Of a stretch of 10,162 nucleotides of DNA, positions 1-6,192 are shown in pieces. The notes below the pieces were generated by a model that had not been told where the DNA came from, ran no database searches, and saw only the letters and a list, made by a program, of their open reading frames with translations. This DNA comes from Bacteroidales bacterium (GTDB lineage: Bacteria > Bacteroidota > Bacteroidia > Bacteroidales > UBA932). The stretch spans positions 1 to 10,162 of the forward strand of contig JALNXR010000053.1 in the NCBI GenBank assembly GCA_023230265.1, given 5' to 3'. The stretch's first letter is position 1; every line of letters begins with the position of its first letter. The position numbers were made by a program, and so were the translations under genes.

Positions 1-130
1 CCACAGGTGTGCTTTTATCAGAAAGTGAAGCCATGGATCCGATTATCGAAAACAATATAAGTATTCCCAATACCATGGCGAGCAGAGACCCGACAAAGGT
101 CCCGGCAATGATCTTTAGAAAATTTTTCAT
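1..130 (-). CDS. sppA: Signal peptide peptidase SppA-like protein, N-terminal fragment
   Basis: This is the first 43 residues of a protein that runs off the left edge of the window. Reading from the ATG at 130-128, it begins MKNFLKIIAG, followed by one long hydrophobic helix (about residues 5-32), then a polar stretch with SLSDKSTPV. SppA proteins of Bacteroidota begin in this way: a single N-terminal membrane anchor, a short Ser/Asp/Lys linker, then a strand leading into the serine-protease domain. SppA is a membrane-bound Ser/Lys protease that degrades cleaved signal peptides. The catalytic part is outside the window, so the name rests on N-terminal resemblance only. It lies 76 bp downstream of the response regulator on the same strand and has its own candidate -7 box, so it need not be co-transcribed with the two-component genes. 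Confidence 0.6.
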   Translation of the reverse strand, partial: MKNFLKIIAGTFVGSLLAMVLGILILFSIIGSMASLSDKSTPV

Positions 131-148
131 GGATTATTCAATTTCTAA

Positions 149-156
149 CAAAAATA
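149..156 (-). promoter_or_regulatory. Candidate Bacteroidota -7 box for the sppA-like gene
   Basis: Read on the minus strand, this octamer is TATTTTTG, which fits the Bacteroidota -7 consensus TAnnTTTG. It ends 18 bases before the ATG at 130. A TTG lies upstream at 182-180, but its 23-base spacing is longer than the usual 19 or so, so the -33 element is unconvincing. Confidence 0.35.
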
Positions 157-206
157 GTTAAAAACAGCCGGAAATAAAACAACTTAGTGGAAAAGAATGT
201 GAAAAA

Positions 207-878
207 TTACTCCTTTCTCAGACGGTAACCTACACCTCTTATGTTCTCTACATAAACACCGGTTCCGGCAATCTTTTTCCTCAGATGAGAAGCAAGAGCC
301 TCAAGGGATTTTTTTGTGTCAATATCCTTGTCCTCCCAGATTGCGGTTACAAGGTCCTCTACTTTGCATATCTGATTGTAGTTGTTGCAGAGGATATGAA
401 GTAACCGGTTTTCGTAAAAAGAGAGGGTTATTGAGGAGTTGTCAGGATTGATAAGGCTTCTCTCCTCAGGAGAATAGTTTAATGTTCCAAGTGTAAAAAT
501 CTCGTTGTTTTTTGCCGACACCTGTATACACTTCTGCACTCTTATAAGCAATTCCCTGAGTCCAAAAGGTTTTTTCAGGTAATCGTTGCAACCTATCTCA
601 AATCCGTTGGCAACACTGTTGTCGTCACTAACTGAGGTTATGAAAATTATTGGGATACTTTTGTCCACAACTCTGATAAGCCGTGCAAGTTCAAATCCGT
701 CCATCTCAGGCATATTGACATCAAAGAGGCATATGTCAGGATGGAATGAGTTGTACTGTTCAAGAGCAGCCCGGCCGTCATTGACAAATGAGATCTGATA
801 GCCGTTCATCTTTAAAAACTCACCCATAGCGTAGCCGAAATTCAATTCGTCATCAGCCAGAAGAATTCTCTTTCCCAT
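207..878 (-). CDS. OmpR-family response regulator
   Basis: This is a 223-residue cytoplasmic DNA-binding response regulator. The receiver domain (about residues 3-120) has the acidic pair D9-D10, the phospho-acceptor D53 in LFDVNMPEMDG, the switch T81 and the conserved K103 in LKKPFG. The C-terminal half (about 130-221) is a winged-helix Trans_reg_C domain that ends with the typical GVGYRLRKE. Upstream in-frame codons exist as far as position 929, but the start at 878 is chosen because MGKRILLADDE is the normal beginning of a receiver domain and an AGGG-type ribosome site lies just before it. Its start overlaps the end of the kinase gene by 26 bp, implying translational coupling. It is presumably phosphorylated by that kinase. 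The divergent peptide-export genes are the obvious candidate targets, though this is inferred from position only. Confidence 0.93.
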   Translation of the reverse strand: MGKRILLADDELNFGYAMGEFLKMNGYQISFVNDGRAALEQYNSFHPDICLFDVNMPEMDGFELARLIRVVDKSIPIIFITSVSDDNSVANGFEIGCNDYLKKPFGLRELLIRVQKCIQVSAKNNEIFTLGTLNYSPEERSLINPDNSSITLSFYENRLLHILCNNYNQICKVEDLVTAIWEDKDIDTKKSLEALASHLRKKIAGTGVYVENIRGVGYRLRKE

Positions 879-2229
879 GATCCCTGTTATTAAATAATAG
901 TGTAAAACAACTCCCTTTACCTGGTTCACTCTCCAGTTCTATCTTCCCCTTATGGGATTTTACCACCCACATTACATAATTGAGACCCAATCCGAATCCT
1001 TTCCCCTTCTGTGAATGTTCCTTTCTGTTTACCCGGTAGAACTTTTCAAAAATTTTGCCCTGTTCCTCCCTGGGAATACCTAATCCGTTATCTTTTACGG
1101 AAACATAATAATATTTATCCCTCACTCCACATTCAATTTCTATCTCGGCAGGATCTCCTGAATATTTTACTGCATTATCAATAAGATTACCTATTGAATT
1201 TGATATGTGAAGCTTGTCTCCAAAAACCGTCAGGCCCTGTTTCTGCTCTGAAAAGGATATGGATATCTTCTTGATTGTACTCAGGTTATGCCGTGCAATG
1301 TGTGGTTCAATAGCTTCGTATAATCCAAAGGCTGATTTGTTAAGAGGGTTGGACTTTTTCTCAAACTTGTTAATGTCCAGGATTTTTTCAATCAAACCAT
1401 TCAGAAAATATAGCTGCTCCTTTGCTTTCCCAAGAAAATAGGAGGAGGATTGTTTATCTGCCATCTCCCCGACCTCCAGATTGGTAATGGATGATTGGAG
1501 CGGAGATCTGAGTTCGTGAGTAAGGAAGTGTGTGATGTTCTCTTTAAACCTTGCTATTGAGAGCTGTTTCATCAGCATTCTTGCCTGCATGATAATACTC
1601 ATCAGAATAAAGATTGTAAGAGCAAGGGAGATAGAGAGTATGGTGAGAAGATCACCTTTATAGACTGAGCGGGGATAAAAGATCTCTGCATCCACCTGCA
1701 AATCCTTGGAGAGGGAAAGAGGTTTTGAAATGAGAAAAGAGGAGGATATCAGAGGGAATCTCCCTTTTCTGCCCAAATCAAAATATCTGTTGTAGGATGT
1801 GTCACTGCTGGTGTAGTTCAATTTAAAACTTGATGCTTTTCCTGCCTTGTCCATCAGGTGTGAGAAATGAGCAGTGAGAGTGTCAAGATTCAGCGGGAAA
1901 CTGTTTTTATAAGCCTCCTGCAGGATATCTTCCATTGATATCCCGGTGAGTGTTTCATCACTTTTAAAATCTATTGACTGAGACGGTTCGGATTTTTTTT
2001 CCGGATCAACAAGGGTATTATTGGAAAATGTTACACGAAAATTGTCTTTTTCTTCAAGAATAACTACTCTTGAATAGAGCTCACTGTTTATAGCCTCATA
2101 CAGTATCTTTTCCGTACCCGACCGGAAGTTATTCATCTCATTATCAATTATTCTAAACAACCAAACCCCCTGGAGAACCAAAAGGAATAATATTGCAATA
2201 ATGGATAATGAAAGAGAACGGCTAAGCAT
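853..2229 (-). CDS. Membrane-bound sensor histidine kinase
   Basis: This is a 458-residue inner-membrane sensor kinase. TM1 lies at about residues 6-28 and TM2 at about 193-215. They enclose a periplasmic sensor domain of about 165 residues that matches no family I recognise. The HisKA segment has the phospho-acceptor H238 in LTHELRSPLQ. The ATPase domain shows the N box (IGNLIDNAVKYS, 346-357), the G1 box (DNGLGIP, 380-386), the F box (FEKFYRV, 394-400) and the G2 box (GKGFGLGL, 409-416), so it looks catalytically intact. A TTG three codons upstream (2238) is an alternative start, but the ATG at 2229 is preferred. There is no Shine-Dalgarno sequence, only an A/T-rich TTAAA, as is usual in this phylum. 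It is transcribed with the response regulator and divergently from the GG-peptide gene. The signal is unknown. Sensing the secreted peptide is possible but unproven. Confidence 0.93.
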   Translation of the reverse strand: MLSRSLSLSIIAILFLLVLQGVWLFRIIDNEMNNFRSGTEKILYEAINSELYSRVVILEEKDNFRVTFSNNTLVDPEKKSEPSQSIDFKSDETLTGISMEDILQEAYKNSFPLNLDTLTAHFSHLMDKAGKASSFKLNYTSSDTSYNRYFDLGRKGRFPLISSSFLISKPLSLSKDLQVDAEIFYPRSVYKGDLLTILSISLALTIFILMSIIMQARMLMKQLSIARFKENITHFLTHELRSPLQSSITNLEVGEMADKQSSSYFLGKAKEQLYFLNGLIEKILDINKFEKKSNPLNKSAFGLYEAIEPHIARHNLSTIKKISISFSEQKQGLTVFGDKLHISNSIGNLIDNAVKYSGDPAEIEIECGVRDKYYYVSVKDNGLGIPREEQGKIFEKFYRVNRKEHSQKGKGFGLGLNYVMWVVKSHKGKIELESEPGKGSCFTLLFNNRDHGKENSSG

Positions 2230-2234
2230 TTTAA

Positions 2235-2272
2235 GCAAATGGTCAGTATTTTATCAGCAAACTGTATGCAAA
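2235..2272. promoter_or_regulatory. Possible regulator-binding repeats (GCAAA with 11/22-bp spacing)
   Basis: The pentamer GCAAA occurs on the plus strand at 2235-2239, 2257-2261 and 2268-2272, with start-to-start spacing of 22 and 11 bp. OmpR/PhoB-family regulators typically bind direct repeats spaced about 10-11 bp, on one face of the helix. The sites sit between the divergent kinase and peptide genes, and the last one overlaps the candidate kinase -7 box. The middle copy is part of the 9-mer ATCAGCAAA (2253-2261), which recurs at 2505-2513. The pentamer is short and the region is A-rich, so chance is a real alternative. Confidence 0.3.
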
Positions 2273-2276
2273 AGTA
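2269..2276 (-). promoter_or_regulatory. Candidate -7 box for the kinase/regulator operon
   Basis: On the minus strand this reads TACTTTTG, an exact fit to TAnnTTTG, 39 bases upstream of the kinase ATG. No TTG lies at the normal -33 distance; the nearest TTTTTG is about 28 bases further upstream. The promoter could therefore be weak or activator-dependent, which would suit a regulated two-component system. Confidence 0.35.
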
Positions 2277-2299
2277 ACAATATTTATTAATTTATTTGT

Positions 2300-2449
2300 A
2301 TGAACAAAAACATAAACGCCATGAAAACCACTTTTGAACAACTGAGCGAACAGGAGATGATCAATGTTACCGGAGGCGACATTCTAATCAAAATCACTGA
2401 CAGAAACGGACGTGTAATTTATGTTCTGATAGAAGACGGCCGCCCCTAA
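2300..2449 (+). CDS. Double-glycine leader precursor peptide (putative secreted peptide)
   Basis: This is a 49-residue peptide. The leader has the C39-peptidase recognition pattern exactly: F12, L15, M20 and V23 fall at -15, -12, -7 and -4 before the cleavage site, E19 is at -8, and G25-G26 is the double glycine. The motif FEQLSEQEMINVTGG can be read directly. Cleavage would release a 23-residue core, D27 to P49, with no cysteine, four acidic and four basic residues, and alternating hydrophobic positions suggesting two beta-strands around DRNG. ATG 2300 gives the longest form. The second ATG at 2321 (MKTTFEQL) gives a 19-residue leader and may be the true start, because TTTATTTG (2291-2298, one mismatch to TAnnTTTG) lies immediately before 2300. 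The gene is 79 bp upstream of the C39 exporter that should process it. Its function is unknown: bacteriocin, signal peptide and other secreted effector all remain possible. Confidence 0.8.
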   Translation: MNKNINAMKTTFEQLSEQEMINVTGGDILIKITDRNGRVIYVLIEDGRP

Positions 2450-2493
2450 GGTGATCTGAGGAAATTGTAAGAAAATAGGCTAGAAAAATGATA

Positions 2494-2514
2494 ATTTGCT
2501 GATAATCAGCAAAT
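2494..2514. repeat. Perfect 10-bp inverted repeat between peptide and exporter genes
   Basis: The arms ATTTGCTGAT (2494-2503) and ATCAGCAAAT (2505-2514) are perfect reverse complements around a single A. No T-run follows, so it is not a standard intrinsic terminator. As DNA it is a good dyad operator. As RNA it could form a 9-bp stem with a three-base loop that separates expression of the peptide from that of the exporter. It ends 14 bp before the exporter ATG. The arm ATCAGCAAA also occurs at 2253-2261 in the divergent promoter region. Confidence 0.6.
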
Positions 2515-2528
2515 CAGACAGGTGTACT

Positions 2529-4742
2529 ATGCCCAAAAAAATGAGAAAAACCCGTTTTAGACATTACCATCAGCTGGATACTGCCGACTGTGGACCCGCC
2601 TCTCTGAGGATGATTGCATCATACTACGGAAGAGAGATCTCATTTGACCTACTCCGGGAAAGATGTGAATTTACTCGGGAAGGAGTCAATTTATACGGAA
2701 TATCAAAAGCTGCCGAAAGTCTGGGATTCAGGACGTTAGGTGCAAGACTCTCCTTTGAGCAACTTGCCGGATCAAATCTCCCGGCTATAATTCACTGGCA
2801 CCAGCACCATTTTGTTGTACTCTACAAGATAAAACAGACCCGTAAAGGGAAACTCCTTTACATAGCAGATCCTGCTACCGGACTTGTGAAGCTTAATGAG
2901 AAGGAGTTCGTAAAATCCTGGTGTACCTCCGTGGTAGATAACGAAGCAGTGGGCATTGCCCTTTTTCTGGAGGTTACTCCGGAATTCTATCACAATCCGG
3001 GAGAGCAAGCCCCAAAAAGGGAGGGTTTTAAATTTCTGATCCCTTATTTCAAACCTTACAGTAAGTTAATAATCCAGCTATTTGCTGCCCTCTTTACAGC
3101 GAGTCTGGTTCAGCTGATATTCCCATTTCTAACCCAGAGCATAGTTGATACAGGCATAGGGTACAAAGATCTCAATTTTATATGGCTTGTTCTTATCGCT
3201 CAGTTTATACTCGTACTGAGCCTCTCTACGGTGGAATTCATAAGAGGCTGGATACTGCTCTATCTGGGAACCAGGATCAATATCTCTCTTATTTCCGGAT
3301 TTTTAATGAAGCTGATGAAGCTCCCGGTAGGCTTTTTTGACACAAAAATGACAGGAGACCTGCTGCAGAGGATCGGAGATCACAGAAAAATCCAGAACTT
3401 TCTGACGGGTTCATCCTTAAATATACTTTTCTCGTTATTTAATATATTGATATTTAGTGGAGTTTTGCTCTATTACTCCCCTTTGATATTTGCTGTGTTC
3501 CTGCTGGCATCATCTATCTACCTTATATGGGTACTACTCTTTATGAAAAAGAGACGAGAGCTGAATAACAAGGAGTTTACTCAGAATGCTGCCAATCAGA
3601 ATGCAATTATCCAGCTGATAACAGGTATGCAGGAGATTAAGCTCAGCGGTTGTGAAAGAGAGAAGCGGTGGGAGTGGGAGAGAATACAGGCACGACTCTA
3701 CAGGATCGGGATTAAAGTACTTGCACTGGGCCAGTATCAGGAGGGGGGAGCGGCACTCGTAAACCAGTTGAAAAATATTGTAATTACTTTTATTGCAGCC
3801 AGTTCGGTGATTGATAACAAAATGACCCTTGGAATGATGCTCTCTGTTCAGTATATCATAGGTCAGCTCAATGCGCCTGTAATAAACATTGTGGAATTTA
3901 TTAAAGCATCCCAGGATGCAAAAATATCACTGGAGAGACTGGAAGAGATACATCACAGAAAGGATGAAGAGGGTGAAAACGGAGCTCTTTTGCAACTCTC
4001 CCCGGGAGAGCGGGATCTGGTAATAAGGAATCTCTCTTTCAAATATTCAGGGGCTGGATCTCCAATGGTTCTGAAAAATATAAATTTCACTTTACCAAAA
4101 AGTAAGGTTACCGCAATTGTAGGAAGCAGCGGAAGCGGAAAAACAACACTGGTTAAACTTCTGCTCGGATTTTATCCTCCTACAGAAGGTGAAATCCTTT
4201 ACGGTGAGGATAATTTCAACCTGCTGAGTATGGAAAGATGGAGAAAAGGGTGCGGGGTGGTAATGCAGGATGGATTTATCTTTTCGGACACAATTGCAAA
4301 AAATATTGCACCATCCGGTGATTCTACTGATTACCAAAGGCTTGTTATGGCTTCAGAGATAGCCAATATCACAGAGTTTACAGAGACTATGCCTCTTGGA
4401 TTTAACACACGGATAGGACAGGAGGGACATGGTCTCAGTCAGGGGCAGAAGCAAAGAATCCTGATAGCCAGGGCTCTGTACAAGAATCCCGGTTTTTTGA
4501 TTTTTGACGAGGCTACCAATTCACTTGACGCAAACAATGAGAGGGACATAATGGAGAAGCTGTTTGAGTTCTTCAGAGGCAGGAGTGTATTGATTGTCGC
4601 CCACAGGCTGAGTACCGTTGTAAATGCAGACAATATTGTTGTACTGGACAAGGGGTCTGTCGTGGAATCGGGTAACCATGCTGAACTTCTGGAAAAGAGG
4701 GGATATTATTATAAACTTGTTAAAAACCAGCTATATGTCTGA
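2529..4742 (+). CDS. C39-peptidase-containing ABC exporter (PCAT)
   Basis: This is a 737-residue inner-membrane transporter that should cut GG leaders and export the released peptide. The N-terminal C39 peptidase (about 10-150) has its full catalytic set: C21 in TADCGPASL, H94 in HHFVVLY and D114 in IADPATG. The six-helix ABC membrane domain spans about 165-445. The nucleotide-binding domain (about 490-737) has Walker A GSSGSGKT (532-539), a Q-loop MQDGF, the signature LSQGQ (636-640), Walker B LIFDE (ending D660-E661) and H-loop H692. Everything needed for activity is present and the length is normal. An upstream in-frame TTG (2496) lies inside the inverted repeat, so the ATG at 2529 is preferred. 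The GG-peptide gene just upstream is the obvious substrate. The stop overlaps the next gene's start by 8 bp, so the two are coupled. Confidence 0.93.
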   Translation: MPKKMRKTRFRHYHQLDTADCGPASLRMIASYYGREISFDLLRERCEFTREGVNLYGISKAAESLGFRTLGARLSFEQLAGSNLPAIIHWHQHHFVVLYKIKQTRKGKLLYIADPATGLVKLNEKEFVKSWCTSVVDNEAVGIALFLEVTPEFYHNPGEQAPKREGFKFLIPYFKPYSKLIIQLFAALFTASLVQLIFPFLTQSIVDTGIGYKDLNFIWLVLIAQFILVLSLSTVEFIRGWILLYLGTRINISLISGFLMKLMKLPVGFFDTKMTGDLLQRIGDHRKIQNFLTGSSLNILFSLFNILIFSGVLLYYSPLIFAVFLLASSIYLIWVLLFMKKRRELNNKEFTQNAANQNAIIQLITGMQEIKLSGCEREKRWEWERIQARLYRIGIKVLALGQYQEGGAALVNQLKNIVITFIAASSVIDNKMTLGMMLSVQYIIGQLNAPVINIVEFIKASQDAKISLERLEEIHHRKDEEGENGALLQLSPGERDLVIRNLSFKYSGAGSPMVLKNINFTLPKSKVTAIVGSSGSGKTTLVKLLLGFYPPTEGEILYGEDNFNLLSMERWRKGCGVVMQDGFIFSDTIAKNIAPSGDSTDYQRLVMASEIANITEFTETMPLGFNTRIGQEGHGLSQGQKQRILIARALYKNPGFLIFDEATNSLDANNERDIMEKLFEFFRGRSVLIVAHRLSTVVNADNIVVLDKGSVVESGNHAELLEKRGYYYKLVKNQLYV

Positions 4743-5262
4743 TAAAGAGGGCAACAGAAAGATAATTCTCCGCAGGGATCCTGTTGACGAGATACTCTCG
4801 GAGAGACCTGTCTGGATTTTACGTTACGGAAGTTCTGTGATGCTTGCAGCGGTATTGATCATGACTGTGGCAGCTGCAACAATAAAGTTGAAGGAAGAAA
4901 TTGAGGTTGATGTAAAGATAAATATTAATAAAGAATCTGCCGGGATATCAGGAGAGGTTGTCCTGCCGAAACATTTTTATACCGGGAATACAGAGGATAC
5001 AAACTCTCAACTTATCATCAGGGCTGCCGGATCATTTAGAGATGAAGAGAGAGTAATAAACGGGAAAGTATCTTTTGGCAAAGGCAGTGATGCAACTTCT
5101 GAGGGGATGATACTATACACATTCTCTTTTACCTCACGTCAGGCTGAATTATTTTCAGGACAGACGGATCTCAGTATGATATCTCAGGGAACGCTCAGGT
5201 TCACACATAAGAGAAGCATAGCTGACAGATTTATAAACTCATTGAAATCAAAAGGTATCTGA
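4735..5262 (+). CDS. Short HlyD-like membrane anchor, apparent minimal adaptor
   Basis: This 175-residue protein has a cytoplasmic N-terminus, one membrane helix (about 31-50) and a predicted beta-rich periplasmic part. The segment EILSERPVWILRYG (19-32) just before the helix resembles the conserved N-terminus of HlyD-family secretion proteins that accompany C39 exporters in Bacteroidota. The ending GTLRFTHKRSIADRFINSLKS (152-172) resembles the tail of those proteins. Such adaptors are normally about 400-450 residues, with a long alpha-helical hairpin and lipoyl halves. I see neither a coiled coil nor a lipoyl motif here. The frame is open and continuous, so this looks like a genuine short form rather than a frameshift. 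The start at 4735 overlaps the exporter stop, and an earlier in-frame ATG at 4624 lies wholly inside the exporter gene. It probably partners the exporter, but an immunity role cannot be excluded. Confidence 0.75.
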   Translation: MSDKEGNRKIILRRDPVDEILSERPVWILRYGSSVMLAAVLIMTVAAATIKLKEEIEVDVKININKESAGISGEVVLPKHFYTGNTEDTNSQLIIRAAGSFRDEERVINGKVSFGKGSDATSEGMILYTFSFTSRQAELFSGQTDLSMISQGTLRFTHKRSIADRFINSLKSKGI

Positions 5263-5263
5263 T

Positions 5264-5638
5264 ATGTATTATTTAAGCCTGTCGGTTATTGTCGTATCCA
5301 CCGCTTTTGTATCTGCCGTGGTTACAAGTATTGCAGCCTCCAGGATTCACAGGATGAAATGGCACACAAAGATTAAAAAATCCCGGTTCTCAAAATTAAA
5401 TTATATCCTGACCAGTTTTTATCAGTTTAACGACAAGTTTTACAATCCTTTTTCATTTATAAGGGAGTTTATGTTGAGTGCACTTGTTACTGCCCTGATT
5501 TACAAATATCTGACATACGACAACTGCGTTTTTGATTTAAAATGTGTTCTTGCTAACCTTTTGACAGTGATAGTTCTGAGAATAGTCTTTCAAATTGTTG
5601 CTTATTCTAAATTATTTGACAGAGATCTTGTGGGATAA
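5264..5638 (+). CDS. Small three-helix membrane protein of unknown function
   Basis: I do not recognise a family for this 124-residue protein. It has three likely membrane helices at about 4-26, 66-83 and 92-113. A basic, probably cytoplasmic loop (about 28-62) contains RIHRMKWHTKIKKSRF and several aromatic residues. Two cysteines (C88, C94) lie between helices 2 and 3. The start codon comes one base after the preceding stop (TGA, T, ATG), so translation is probably coupled to the HlyD-like gene and ultimately to the exporter. It is therefore the last gene of the peptide-export cassette. By position it could be an exporter accessory subunit or a self-protection (immunity) protein, since small multi-helix proteins often have that role in GG-peptide loci. 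The sequence does not decide between these. Confidence 0.75.
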   Translation: MYYLSLSVIVVSTAFVSAVVTSIAASRIHRMKWHTKIKKSRFSKLNYILTSFYQFNDKFYNPFSFIREFMLSALVTALIYKYLTYDNCVFDLKCVLANLLTVIVLRIVFQIVAYSKLFDRDLVG

Positions 5639-5657
5639 AAAAATATAGGTATTTTTG
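5628..5657 (+). promoter_or_regulatory. Candidate promoter for the metal module
   Basis: TATTTTTG at 5650-5657 matches TAnnTTTG exactly, and a TTG at 5628-5630 precedes it by 19 bases, the standard -33/-7 spacing of Bacteroidota promoters. The predicted transcription start would fall only a few bases before the ATG at 5663, implying a leaderless or nearly leaderless transcript. It overlaps the 3' end of the upstream membrane-protein gene. Confidence 0.45.
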
Positions 5658-5662
5658 CAGCA

Positions 5663-6136
5663 ATGAAAAGTGCGTTAAAAATTATACCTGCCCTGACCCT
5701 TCTGCTCTTTTACCTGATGGCTGCATCAGGCTTTGGTATTCACGAATGCCGCACAAGAGGTACAATTGATGTCCTGCCTGTAATTTACGGCAACGGCTGC
5801 GAAGATATCCACAAAGATCACAGTGAGGCTTCCGGATGTAATGGCGGCTGCTGTTCTTCATCTGATATTACTGCAGCAGAATCGTCAGAAGGGGGGCATA
5901 CAGATGAGTGCTGCACCACTGAGGTTCATAAACTGGGATGCGATTATGAAAGCTCTCAGCAACTTACAATATCACCGGAAAAATCTCTTGAGTTAATCCA
6001 TCTTTTTCTGGCAACCCTTTCTGATTATCTTTCAGACACTCTGTTTCCGTGGATTGATTCATCCTGCTCTTTAACGGAGTCACCGCCTCCTGTAAAATGC
6101 GGTACATATTCATATATTTCACAGTGGAGATTGTGA
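5663..6136 (+). CDS. Cys/His-rich secreted protein, HYC_CC_PP-like
   Basis: This 157-residue protein starts with a hydrophobic signal or anchor segment (about 5-22). It then shows the landmarks of the small Bacteroidota proteins named HYC_CC_PP: H27-x-C29 (HEC in place of HYC), the pair C83-C84 followed by H89, and SPPPV (140-144). Ten cysteines are spread through it (C29, C46, C59, C63, C64, C83, C84, C93, C135, C146), with many histidines and acidic residues between, notably GCNGGCC and GGHTDECC. That composition suggests metal binding outside the cytoplasmic membrane. Such proteins commonly sit next to a TonB-dependent receptor and an HMA protein, as here, with the receptor gene starting within 60 bp downstream. 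Function is not established for the family. The central Cys-rich part seems longer than usual. Confidence 0.75.
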   Translation: MKSALKIIPALTLLLFYLMAASGFGIHECRTRGTIDVLPVIYGNGCEDIHKDHSEASGCNGGCCSSSDITAAESSEGGHTDECCTTEVHKLGCDYESSQQLTISPEKSLELIHLFLATLSDYLSDTLFPWIDSSCSLTESPPPVKCGTYSYISQWRL

Positions 6137-6192
6137 AGATTTCTGCCTTGTCATTAAGGTGAATGAAGTCTATAACAATTATCTACATGAAT

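Noticed and set aside
586..1441. Plus-strand open frames within the regulator and kinase genes
   Set aside because: The minus-strand proteins are unambiguous and fully explain the sequence.
2282..2296. ATTTATT repeated with 8-bp period in the divergent promoter region
   Set aside because: It is pure A/T, too simple, and the 8-bp spacing does not fit OmpR-family sites.
2494..2514. The inverted repeat as an intrinsic terminator of the peptide gene
   Set aside because: No T-run follows and the stem is A/T-rich. It was kept as a dyad of unknown role.
4092..4651. Open frames of 70-81 codons on the minus strand inside the exporter gene
   Set aside because: They lie opposite the conserved ATP-binding domain, have no recognisable protein features and are explained by its codon use.
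4624..4734. Earlier start for the HlyD-like protein, adding 37 residues
   Set aside because: The extra segment lies wholly within the exporter coding sequence and would displace the normal N-terminus before the membrane helix.
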